From Biancaea sappan (taxonomy: Eukaryota; Streptophyta; Magnoliopsida; Fabales; Fabaceae), in contig CM073495.1 in NCBI GenBank assembly GCA_037074585.1, positions 54,887,001 to 54,951,000 on the forward strand: DNA of 64,000 nucleotides, read 5' to 3'. The stretch's first letter is position 1. Each line of letters opens with the position of its first letter. Of the stretch, positions 34,404 through 44,951 are shown piece after piece. Under the pieces are notes generated by a model that did no database searches, was not told the origin of the DNA, and saw nothing but the letters and a program-made list of their open reading frames with translations. The translations under genes and the position numbers were made by a program.

Positions 34404-37400
34404 CAATATTAGTTTGAGAGGAAAATTACAAATGGAAAGAAAGCAATTTTTTTTCTTTTTCTCTTTTGAGAAAAGCTAGAGGAAATATCAAAAATAATTT
34501 TTGACGATAAATAAAATTTTTTCTATTTACACCAAGGACCTATTTGTAAATACAAAAAATTGTGAATAGCCTATCTAGAATTTTAGCTATACAAAATTTG
34601 ATGAAAATAGACACATTGTAGACCATGCAAGGCTTACATATTTTCTTTCTCTTTCTCATCCGAATCATAGCATTGAAGCAACAAGAAGAGGGGCCACTTC
34701 ATTTTTTTTTGTTCTCTTTCTCTTTCTCCTTGAGTGCTTGCCTTCACATGCTTAAGAGTTTGGCTAGATTTTCTCCTTATTATAGGAGGAATATACCATC
34801 ATTTGAGGGCAGAAGGCTGTGCAACTGAAAAAGAGAGGATAGGAATATGAGAAAAAGGGAATTGGGAATGAAGAGAACACTTAAGGCATGGAAAGCTTAG
34901 CTACATCTTCTTGGGCAGCAACACAAAGCTTTATGCAGTAGAATCTCATCCAGTGTAGGCCATGGTAGCCACGTGAGGATGCTGCAAAGTGAACCTGTGG
35001 AAAGCAAGGTGACTTGTCTTCAAGATGTGTCGCCACGGGCTCCTTCAAGAGAACACCTACTGCACTTCCATTTTGTTTTCTTTTCTTTCCTTCCTTTGCA
35101 GAATTGAGACAGCATTATCACCTCGGCCAGCACCCTTTCATATGAATAAAGGTCTCTCTTTCCTTTGGCAAAATCAGAGTGAACCCGAGAATATGAAAGG
35201 CACAGCACAACACGTAAGCTGAGCATATGTGAAATGAAGAAAAGAGGGTTTGTGGGGAGTTGGTAATCTATCTTTCTCTTTGTGCTGAGCAGCCACGTGA
35301 ATCACCATCCGTGCTTTAAAGGGACACTTTGGATAAAATATTAAGCTTAGCTTCGTCTTTTGCTGTCCTAAGTGATGAACCTGAGAATATGGAAGATAAA
35401 ACACACATGGGCTGTTCTGCAATGCACAAACCGAGAGGAAGAGTGTGAGGTTCTGCTGTCATTAAACCTTAGTTTTCCTTGAGGATTTGGTGTGCAACCC
35501 ATGAGCTACAAGAACATGTTAATGAACCAAAATTTTTGCTTCTGTTCTACTGCACTAAAACAGAGCAAAAAGTGGAGATATTAGGCAAGTTTGCAAGGTC
35601 TTTTCTAGCCAAACCAACAAGCCACCCTTGGGAAACTTTGGTACTGACCAAAGGACCATCGTTGCAGTGGATTTGAGGTCCAAAGCACACCTTCACAGCA
35701 GCAAAAATAATAACAGGAAAGTGCAGAAAAATTTGGAGACAAAGTGAGCTTGGAGTCTCTAGTAAGCTTTAAATCCTTTCTTTTAGCTATGCATGTGTTT
35801 TAGAAATAATTAAACATGGCTTATAGAGTCCTTATATGAGTTTTGGAGAGCCATGCAGCAAAAAGAATGGAAAAACATGGAGTTTAGATGTACGCATACA
35901 TGATAGGGACTAAACTGAATAAAATCAAAAGTTTGTAGGAATAGCTATAATTTTGGAACAAGATATATTTGTGACCTATGGACTTAGATGAAACTAAGTA
36001 TGGTCTTAGATGATGAAAAAGATAAGGGAAAAATAATTATTGAGGACCTAAGTGAATGAAATGAAAAGTTGGAAGGAAAGAGTAAAATTTCTGAAAATGT
36101 CCAGATTTAGTATATATGGGATGTTAATTAAAATTTGATGGAATTTACCAAATTTTGAAGGTTATTTATATGGTTAAAGTTTGCATTAAGGACTAAAGTG
36201 AATTAATTCAAGTTTGTTGAAGAAAAAGAAAATAAGTTGGAAATTGGGAGAATAAATTAGGATATTTTTAGCTAATTATATTTATTTAAATTTGGGATTT
36301 GAAATAAGATTGCGAATAATACGTAATTAGTATTTAGTGCATAAAAATTGCATTTAAAAATAGAATAGTATTTTAAGTATTCCATTTTAGGATTTTAATA
36401 GCTAATTTATTTTATCAGCACCTTGGAATAATTTCAAGCGGAATCGGTACGAGACGGTAAATTTAGGTAGCCAGTTACATTTCATAAAAGCGTTGTTCAT
36501 ATATTTTTGAAATTGTTCTATACTGAAAAATGATTTATTGATGAATTATGTGATATTCAACTCTATGCAATGTTATGTATGTATATGTATTATTATGATA
36601 CTCATGTGCTAAGGCAGCTTACGCCAAGCATCTAGGGTATGACGGTACGCGCCAGTATAAGACTCGCCATGGTTAGGGCGGAAGCAGCTATGCATGACGA
36701 TGCTAGCGTCAGTCTTGCTGACATTTGGTCACAGGATAAAAATTAAACTCTGGTGGTAAGCACTAAGATGAGTGATAATTCTTGGCGCCACTTGAGGTGA
36801 AAAAGACTCCTGGGGTACTAAGACCAAGTGATGATTTCTGCATGACAGTGGCATAGATGAGTTGAACTGAATTATGAATGGATTTATGAACTAATTTATG
36901 AAATAACACGTGAATTGATTTATGAAAGGAATTATGATGAACTTGCTTTTCTGACTGTGTAATACCCAAGAAAAATAAAATATAAATATTTGTTTATAAA
37001 CTACTGTTACTATTTCAGTATACGGTACTATTCACCAGTATAATACTATTTACATATACGATACTGTTCATTTATACAATCGAAATGTCAAGTACTAGAT
37101 GTGGTTTGGTTATAAGAGAAAACTAGGAAAAAGTTCGTAGGAGAAAATGACGTTTTATGGGTGAAAATACCCTCAGGGACTAAAGTAAAAGGACTGATTT
37201 GAAAAGAAACTTAAAGGTTTAAGGTGAAAGGATAGTTTTTCCTTTAAGTTTTTAATAGTAATAATAGAAAAATTTTCTATCGTACGCGTGAGGTCACAGT
37301 AACTGCATTATTAGAAATGTCATTTTCATAAATAGTAAATTGAATATTTTATTAACGTATAGTATCAAATAGTACTCTTGACTTTTGCTATAAATAGGCC

Positions 37401-37799
37401 CTTTTATTTCACTTGTAAACTCATACCTTCAACTTCTCTTCTTCTCTCCTTAAGTTTCTCTTACTCCAATGCTAGGCCTCTGAGATTTTGGGCCATTCCT
37501 TTTTGCTTAGGTAAAGATACTATGCCCTTTCTATGTCTTTCAAATTCTAGAAGTTATTTTCTTAAGTATGCTCTGTGGTTGCGGCTTTGGCCGATCTTCC
37601 ACATCAGAAAGACTGTTCTTAGCTGTTTATATGTTATTTTGATTCTCTGATTACCGAAATAGAATGTAAACTGTGAATAATACATGTCTAGGAAAGTTCT
37701 GGCTAAGGAAAGACCTGGTTTTTAAGTGTGTCCAGTATGACCCTCCACTCTTTCCTGGGAACTTACCTGGTGTACTCTTTTACAGATTGTATTCTCTAT

Positions 37800-38045
37800 T
37801 TCTGGTATGAATAGTACCCGTATGTATGAATAGTAACCGTATGAATAGTAACCGTATGAATAGTAACCGTATATATAAATAGTATCCGTATATAAAAATA
37901 GTATTCATACGTATGAATAGTGACCGTATGTACGAATATTATCTGTATGTATAAATAGTATTCATACGTATAAATAGTAATCGTATATATGAATAGTGAC
38001 CATATATATGAACAGTAATCGTATGTATGAACAGTATATGTATGA
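37800..38045. repeat. Short tandem repeats (ATGAATAGTAACCGT type)
   Basis: About fifteen degenerate units of 13-18 bp with alternating ATAGTA and CGTAT words. The homologous block in the 3' LTR (45795-46015) differs in unit number and order. Confidence 0.85.
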
Positions 38046-38602
38046 AAACAATCCTAACTTGTTTTCTCTAATCTTTCATGAAAATCTCTGTAGCGTAATA
38101 CTGAAATTCATCTGTGTACTCTTGTATGTAACGACTTAGAGATGCGATGCTCGTACGGAATTCAGGTGAGTGGAACGACCCCGTTTTAATAGAGTTTTAG
38201 CATTACTGGTGATAAAAAGTATGTCGTAGGACACTCCCAAGATTCATAGGGGGAAATTGGATTCAGAATGACGAATCTAAATGAGATAATTAATCCATAA
38301 GTATGGATAAAATGAAATAAGTATCTTATGATGATGTGAAGATTGAATCTCTTGAATTGTGGTTTATAAAGCTATAATATAGTTATATACTATACCTGTT
38401 ATATGGATGAATATTATATTGAGCTTCTGATTATGATATGAAATGCTATTGATTGTGATTGAGCGGGACAGTACCCCTTCTCACGGCAAGGCGGAAAACC
38501 CGGTTGACAGGGTGTCTTGACCAATGAGTGTGGAGACAACGATTCCCTCAGTAGGGATATAGCCCGGATTGGTGATAAATCCGTGAGGCGCCCTAACTAA
38601 GA

Positions 38603-38870
38603 GGATGAGGTTGTGCGTCATGGCGGAAATATACATAATTGGTGAGCCGGCCTGTGTGCGCTCTCCGGGATATATTGCCATTGACGAGTACTAGTAACGT
38701 TTGTTGAATTGGATGAATTTTTATCTTCTTGTATGTAAAAGGATGATGTTGTGCGTCATGGCGAAAATATACATAATTGGTGAGCCGGCCTGTGTGCGCT
38801 CTCTGGGATATATTGCCATTGACGAGTACTAGTAACATTTGTTGAATTGGATGAATTTTTATCTTCTGTC
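38603..38870. repeat. 139-bp tandem duplication in the LTR
   Basis: Two units (38603-38741 and 38742-38870) are almost identical, including GTGAGCCGGCCTGTGTGCGC. The same duplication is present in the 3' LTR (about 46578-46843), so it predates this insertion. Confidence 0.9.
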
Positions 38871-39307
38871 TATTGGTTGAGTATGAGCCTTTGGATATGC
38901 TTGCATGACTGGTAATGTATTTGAATTTTATTAACGCGAGGCCGATTCGCTCATTGAGTTTAAAAGCTCACACTGTTTGTGCAACCTTTTTGTTCAGATC
39001 AGGTTGCCAGCGAAGAATATCTGCTAGAGGAGTAGATCACTTTGGACCTTCCCGTTGTCGAGTAGACCCCTCTTTTGTTATAGATTATGTTGCTCTGTAA
39101 TCGTCTAGGACATCTAGTTCAGGGGTTCGACATTTGGCTTGTATGTCAGTATAATAATGTATTTTAAATTGATAATCTATGATTACATGCAAATCATCTC
39201 TATTATTTTCAGATAAGAAAATTTGATATATTTATCGGAAGACTTACAGTGATGAGATATTTATCATTGTGCCGGTCATGTGCCCAGAAAACGGGTCGTG
39301 ACAAAGT

Positions 39308-39319
39308 TGGTATCAGAGC
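39308..39319 (+). other. Primer binding site, initiator tRNA-Met type
   Basis: TGGTATCAGAGC, continuing AATGG, starts four bases after the 5' LTR. The match to the tRNA-Met 3' end extends further than in element 1. Confidence 0.92.
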
Positions 39320-39733
39320 AATGGTTGTTAGGTCTCCTAGTGATTACAGAGCAAGGTAACCTTAGTAGGACCTCCTCTATCGTTGTGAACCCGGGCACAA
39401 CTATAGAGAGACGGCTCTACTGAAGGTCCTGTAGGATGTTTCCATTTCCTTTCCCTCCGAGACTTATAGGAATTATGTTTTTAGTTTTAGTTTTAGACAG
39501 ATGTGGCTACACTTTTGAACTTAGTAAAGGAAAGGTTATTACTTGTTTGATTCCGTTGCTGTCGGATCAAATATTTATATGGTGGATTTTATAAGTTGAA
39601 TTCATGATTGATTTTGTGTAGCTATATTATTTTAGGGTACCAGCCAATAAAAGAAACCACTTGCATTAAAAAAAAACTAAAGGATTACATTGTAAAAAAA
39701 AAAAAAAGAGAAGTTTACTCATGCATGAGTAAT

Positions 39734-40198
39734 CTAAAGGCGAGGTGGTTTTGGATTAGGAGGGTTGTATTGTATCATCACCCCTCGACCATTCCTTGGA
39801 GCAAGGGACATAGCAATGTCGCGGAGGGTAGTGTAAATTCCATTCATACAATCAACACTTCTTTGCTGTTGATTGCAGAAGCACTGGGTGGACCAATAGA
39901 AGAATCTATCTATTCTTGAAGTCATTGCCGCGTTATTGCGTTTGGTTAACTTCTCCAGATCTTCTATCATCTTCTTGAGGTTTTTCACCTCCTGCTCTAA
40001 ACAGGCGATTTTGTCCTCCGAGCTATGGCCTGTGCTAATCTCCTCGGCTTCCTCAATCTTCTTCATCTTCTTCTCCTTTTGAATTTCTTGAGATCTCTCG
40101 AGAGGTCTTTTGCCTTTGTCCCTGCCTAAACTTAAGTTTAAGTCAAGTTCTTCTTCCTTAGCCTCTACTGTGAGATCAATGTACTTCCTTGAGGCCAT
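39734..40198 (-). CDS. Antisense cargo protein of element 2 (154 aa)
   Basis: This intact frame has the same length as 6553-7017, with about 17 substitutions counted by eye and no indels. The LDLNLSL EAR-type motif is again at residues 18-24, basic runs follow at about 39-47, the heptad coiled coil is at about 63-98, and the VDCMNG block at about 115-120 is unchanged. Changes cluster in residues 3-60, while the coiled coil and C-terminal half are nearly invariant, which hints at constraint on that half. A TATA-like box lies upstream at 40312-40322. Function unknown; a nuclear, corepressor-binding or oligomeric role is inference. Confidence 0.75.
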   Translation of the reverse strand: MASRKYIDLTVEAKEEELDLNLSLGRDKGKRPLERSQEIQKEKKMKKIEEAEEISTGHSSEDKIACLEQEVKNLKKMIEDLEKLTKRNNAAMTSRIDRFFYWSTQCFCNQQQRSVDCMNGIYTTLRDIAMSLAPRNGRGVMIQYNPPNPKPPRL

Positions 40199-40311
40199 GA
40201 TTTGGAAAAATTTAGAAATTTTTGTAAGAGTATGAGGCGAGAGGAATACTGGGGGATTGTAGGCTCGGAGATTATTACTCTTTGTGGTATGGTAACTGAG
40301 AACGATGGGAT

Positions 40312-40322
40312 GGTTTTTATAG
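40312..40322 (-). promoter_or_regulatory. TATA-like box for the antisense cargo gene of element 2
   Basis: On the minus strand the sequence reads CTATAAAAACC, about 115 bp before the ATG, at the same distance as in element 1. Confidence 0.55.
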
Positions 40323-41300
40323 AGAAAAATTAGGACTTAGAGACAAAGAAGATATCTTTTCACCGCACCCCTACACGATCAACCTATGGATTTCTGCAAG
40401 CTGGAAACCAGAAGTCTAGGGTAGGCGTGCACACCGATAGCACGTTGCATTAATGCCAAAACCATGAAAGTCAATATTCGGTGGATTTGCGGCCGATTTT
40501 ACTTGGTTTTCCCATTTCTCCCGTTGGCATTTTTCGAAATTCAAAGAAGTTAATGATATAGCCATTAAAGATTGCCTTGGATGCTTTTATGATGAACTGA
40601 AATACATTTCTCCGTTTTATTGTGTTGTTCTTAAGAGCCTTCAGTTGAGTATAATATACATAATTGATTGAATCATGTTGTAATTACATGTATGTATGTT
40701 ATTCATGCATAATGAGTGAAGGCTACGATCAAGGAGAATATGTGATGATCCTACATATACTCATAGAGATGTGAAATCAAAATGACTTGGATAGAATAAA
40801 ATGTGTAGATGATGATATATCTTCATGGTTACACATACTTACATATAATGCTCTCGTGAGCAAATGAAAGGCAGTGATTTCCTTACATCATGATAATACT
40901 TACTGCATGTGACCGTAAGCAGTTAACTTTGTTTTAATATATATATATTGATATACATATATTATGTGTAAATCCAGAATAAAGACACCGATCAGAATCT
41001 AAGATAAGGCTAATATGAGACTACCCGATCATAGAGGGACATCGTGATATGGGATTACAGGATAAAACAAGTTAGAGGGAGAAAATCTCAGACTGAAGAG
41101 CGTAGTTAGTCAAAAGTTTGAGAAAGGTCAAGATTAGCCGAAAATTTTTTGAGGAAATCTTTGACTTATGTTAATTGCATTTACTATTTATCTGCATGTC
41201 CGACATTAATTGCTGGCATTGTGACATATGTGATCTGTAAAACTTATAGCGAGCGGCGTATAGGTTGTGGTGGCTTTAGCTCCAGGGGCTTCGGGTTGTC

Positions 41301-41308
41301 TATAAATC
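41301..41308 (+). promoter_or_regulatory. TATA box for the sense cargo gene of element 2
   Basis: TATAAATC lies 124 bp before the ATG at 41425. It argues that the true start is 41425 and not the upstream in-frame ATG at 41149, which would precede the promoter. Confidence 0.55.
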
Positions 41309-41861
41309 TTGTATGCCCGTTACCCTACTCATCGCACCAAGCAAACCTACTTCTTTCATTACATACTTATTTCTCAATCTCCATTCCTTTCTCATTCGAA
41401 GTTATTTCTGAGATCCCTAGAGCAATGACCGATAATAAGTCTTTCAACTTGAATTTTGAGACTGGAAATGTAGAGCTTGATTTAAATCTAAGTCTCGGAA
41501 ACAACAAAGGGAAGAGACCTGTAGACAGGTCACCAGAAATAAAGAAGAGAAAGAGGGATGTAATAGAGTTGGAGGAGGACAGTACTGCAACATCCTCAGA
41601 AAATAAGCTTGCATTCCTGGAGCGTAAGATCGAAAATTTGGAGCGTAAGATAGAGAGCCTGGAATACAAGACAGAGGACCAGAAGCGACTAATAAATCGT
41701 CTCTTTGAAAACCAAGAGAAACTGATAAACCGTCGTTTCGGGGAACTAGCTAATCGAGTTGATAGACATTCAATGTTTGCAACTCAAAATTTTCGTGACC
41801 AACAAACAAGGTGTATTGACTGTATGAACGGAGTAACTTCTGCTTTTCGCCAAATTTCTCA

Positions 41862-43791
41862 TGTCACATCCCAAAAATTGAGCATGTGAAAAGATACTAC
41901 TCATTTGATATAATTCTCAAACATACGTTATTTACATGTATTCTGTAAGGTTTTACATTCAACCTTAATCATTCATTCCACACTACAGAATTATATTCAT
42001 CTGATAAGCAAATATAGACATACATAGTCTGATATTTCTATCTCATCGCAAGCCTAGGAGACCTATAGTAAGTACAGAGCGTTCCTAGTATCCACATTAA
42101 TAAGTACTGGTATCCCACCAAACAGAAATAGAGAGTAATCCCAAGGGGCTTCTAATCTTCAAACGGATACTCTTGTTCTTTATTTTCTGTATCTGAAAAA
42201 ATAATCATAGGGAGTGTGAGTTTATTTAAAAACTCAGTAAGTAAATAACTGTACTATATAAAATATCAAAAGTACAAATACCACATTTACTCATATAATT
42301 AATTGTCTTATACATCGAGTAGTATGGGACTTTAACCCTTTCAAACTCATGAATAAGATTTCATAGATATACACCGAGTAGTATGGGACTCTAACCCTTT
42401 CAAACTCGTGAATAAGATCTCATCGGTATACACCGAGTAGTATGGGACTTTAACCCTTTCAACTCGTGTATAGATTTCATAGATATGCACTGAGTAGTAT
42501 GGGACTTTAACCCTTTCACACTCGTGTATAAGATTTCTTAGATATACACCGAGTAGTATGGGACTTTAACCCTTTCACACTCGTGTATTAGATCCCGTAG
42601 ATCTTTATTCATTAATAAAATAGTGAGAATTCATCACATAGTACAATTGTCATGAAATAAATAATTTCTTCATACTCTTATTTCTACTGATCATCATATA
42701 CTCCCATATGAAAAATTAATTGCTTATTATCCAAATAATATTGTAAATGGGACTTATATTGTACTTTGACTAATAATATCAAATTAGCTGAGCAAGGTTA
42801 TTCACTCACCTTGATGTTTGTCCAAGTTTACCTTGTTCCACACTAGAATTTGTGTAGGAAAATTTCCTAGTAAAATATATTACAAGGAATCATAAGAAAG
42901 GAAACAAAATCACGAAAATACGTAAAATTTTCTGACTGCTACAGTAACGGGTTGCTACAGTACGTTTGCTACAGTAACGGTTCGCTACAGTGTCGGTTCG
43001 CTACAGTGCCGGTTCGCTACAGTAACGTTGACTGCCAACACTACAGTACTGCTACAGTAACTCGAAGAAAATTTCCCGAAATCTGGTCGCTACAGTAACT
43101 CGAGTTTTGCAGAAGTTTTTGCAGAAATTTCTCACAATTTCATTCTTTCCTTTTCTTGTTTCAAAACCAGAATTTCAACTCTTTTAACCGATTATAACTC
43201 AAATATAACTTCTAAAACAACTGAGATTCATGAATTATCATCAAAATCTTCAAAAACAAAACCTCCTCTGATCTTCTACATAAACTGAAATTTAAGGAAA
43301 ATAATCGGATTAAAGCTTACCTTTGATCCTTACAAAGCTTTTGAACCGAACAAATAATCGAAACTCTGAAGATCAAGGAAAGGATTTGAGAAGAAAATGA
43401 AGAACTGAGAGAGAAATCTTTTCTGCTTCCTTCGGCTGAGTGAAAAAAATGAGGGTTACTATTGAAACTTTATATTAAATATTTCTAATGGGTTATTCAA
43501 TAACCCATGGGTATCCATAACCCAACATCCAAACCCATCCAGTCAATTTACAATAAATGGATTAATTGACCATTCTTAAACCACTTTTCCATGAATTTCA
43601 CCATTCTTAGAATATATCCCTCATTGTGCAAATATTTAGTCCAGTCATTTAACTCAATTTTCATAAATAATATTCAAAGAGAACAATTAAATATGAAAAT
43701 TAAAAATGACCAAAATAAATAACTAAAGTAACGTTGTAGAATTCTAAAATACTCTTAAGCGAATTATATTCTGAAATTAACGGGTATTACA
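41862..43791 (-). mobile_element. Solo LTR of family C, minus orientation (1,930 bp)
   Basis: In the minus orientation it starts TGTAATACCCGTTAATTTCGG and ends GGGATGTGACA. The TSD TCTCA is at 41857-41861 and 43792-43796. A second copy, in plus orientation, is at 50031-51995. It carries tandem units of about 59 bp (42308-42600) and a run of GCTACAGTAACGG words (42936-43095). The insertion breaks the sense cargo gene. Confidence 0.92.
42308..42600. repeat. About 59-bp tandem repeat, five units
   Basis: Each unit carries CCGAGTAGTATGGGACT and TAACCCTTTCA. The other family C copy has the same block at 51265-51550. Confidence 0.9.
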
Positions 43792-43917
43792 TCTCAGGCG
43801 CTTCCTCCAGAAACCCTTTCTAGGCTACAAAGATTAGCTTCCTCCTTAAGGTCTGAAGCACCTTCCTCTTCTAGACCTGGAGCACCTTTTACATTTCAAA
43901 AGCCTCCTTGTCCTTAA

Positions 43918-44951
43918 TTTATTTTTCTTTTGTTTGTATCTAAAGCTATATTTGGTCTAAACTTCATGTATTAAAATTATCTATGTACTAGAAATAAAAT
44001 TTAAGTTAGTATTTAGATCTTCTTTGTTGAAGTGATTCCTTTTTCTGAAAGAATTTGAGGAATGAAAAGATGTTGGACTTATATTTCGTACTTGATTATG
44101 GAAATTCTAAAGCAGAGTATGGTAATATCCTTTTGACTGAGCAGAGTTACTAAAATGATATTTCATTGCACTTTTGAGCTATGGAGGAATGCTAAATAAG
44201 TATTTTATGAACCTATGTATAGAGAACTATGGGTTTACCCTAAACATTGAAGGGATACGACTCTATATGAGTCATTGAGGTGAGAGGAATTTCTATATGT
44301 ATTTATTTTATTATGCATGAGGAGTATGTTATTTACTTAACACATTTTCTGGGATTGTTCTTCCTAGAGAATTATGTAATAATTTTACGTGATTTTTCCT
44401 TTTATATGACGCCATCAGCTGAGAGTGTCGCCTTAAGGTAGAAGGATCGCTTTCGGGCAAGAGTATTACCTATGGCCAAAATGATGCCTTCGGGTAGGGT
44501 ACTTGTATTCGTAAAAGTTATAAGCTATGTGTATGGTAGCTTGTGTTCTGATATTCAGTATGAACTAGAAAGACCACGTGTCACTTTTGAGAAGACACCT
44601 ATTTGAGGTTTTACATAGAGACAGAGTTCGTCTCTGATCAGATGGTTTAAGTTTGGTAAAGGTTATGAGGATGAGACACTTTATGGTACAAAAGATTGTG
44701 GAAAAAAATCAAACTGATGAGGAAGAGAATGTTTACCGTTTAGAAAAGGAAAGTCCTATGCAAATTATTGATAATGCGGTCTAGAGTTCACAGTCGATAG
44801 TATAATGTTCTTGTAAATCTTACCAAGGATGTGAAGAGGTTTGGAAAGAAAGAGATACAAAGGATGAGATATAAACGAAGTAATCACACTTATTTCAGTC
44901 TTGAGATGAGTTTTGAATTCGGGGGACCGAATTCTCTTAACGGGGTGATAA
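43918..44951 (+). other. 3' internal region of element 2
   Basis: Ends resemble 8781-9094 of element 1, but about 0.7 kb in the middle (about 44120-44870) has no counterpart there. I see no frame resembling a known retroelement protein. A poor purine tract (ACGGGGTGATAA) precedes the 3' LTR. Confidence 0.5.

Larger units (their letters stand above)
36958..39303 (+). repeat. 5' LTR of element 2
   Basis: It runs from TGTAATACCC to GGGTCGTGACA, 2,346 bp. Two internal repeat blocks are visible: short units of the TATGAATAGTAACCG type at about 37800-38045, and a tandem duplication with a 139-bp period at about 38603-38870. Frames within it are repeated in the 3' LTR and are not treated as genes. 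Confidence 0.93.
41425..43917 (+). pseudogene. Sense cargo gene of element 2, split by a solo LTR
   Basis: This is homologous to 8232-8780, with LDLNLSL at residues 18-24, a KKRKR run near 40-44, a coiled coil and the TQNFRDQQxRCIDCMNG block. Start 41425 is chosen by alignment and by the TATA box at 41301. At 41862 the frame runs into a solo LTR and ends at 41889, adding about nine foreign residues and losing the Ser/Pro-rich tail. The tail coding sequence resumes at 43797 and reaches its stop at 43915-43917. The coiled coil differs from element 1: it has a duplicated 7-residue unit (LERKIEN / LERKIES) and fewer 11-residue units, so repeat number has changed. A 154-residue truncated product is still possible. 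Confidence 0.75.

Noticed and set aside
38481..38838. Antisense frames with a repeated TGRLTNYVYFRHDAQ segment, also at 46456-46813
   Set aside because: The repetition follows the 139-bp DNA duplication in the LTR. No gene context or family match.
41149..41424. Upstream in-frame extension of the sense cargo gene in element 2
   Set aside because: Element 1 has no such extension. A TATA box (41301) lies inside it, and alignment starts at 41425.
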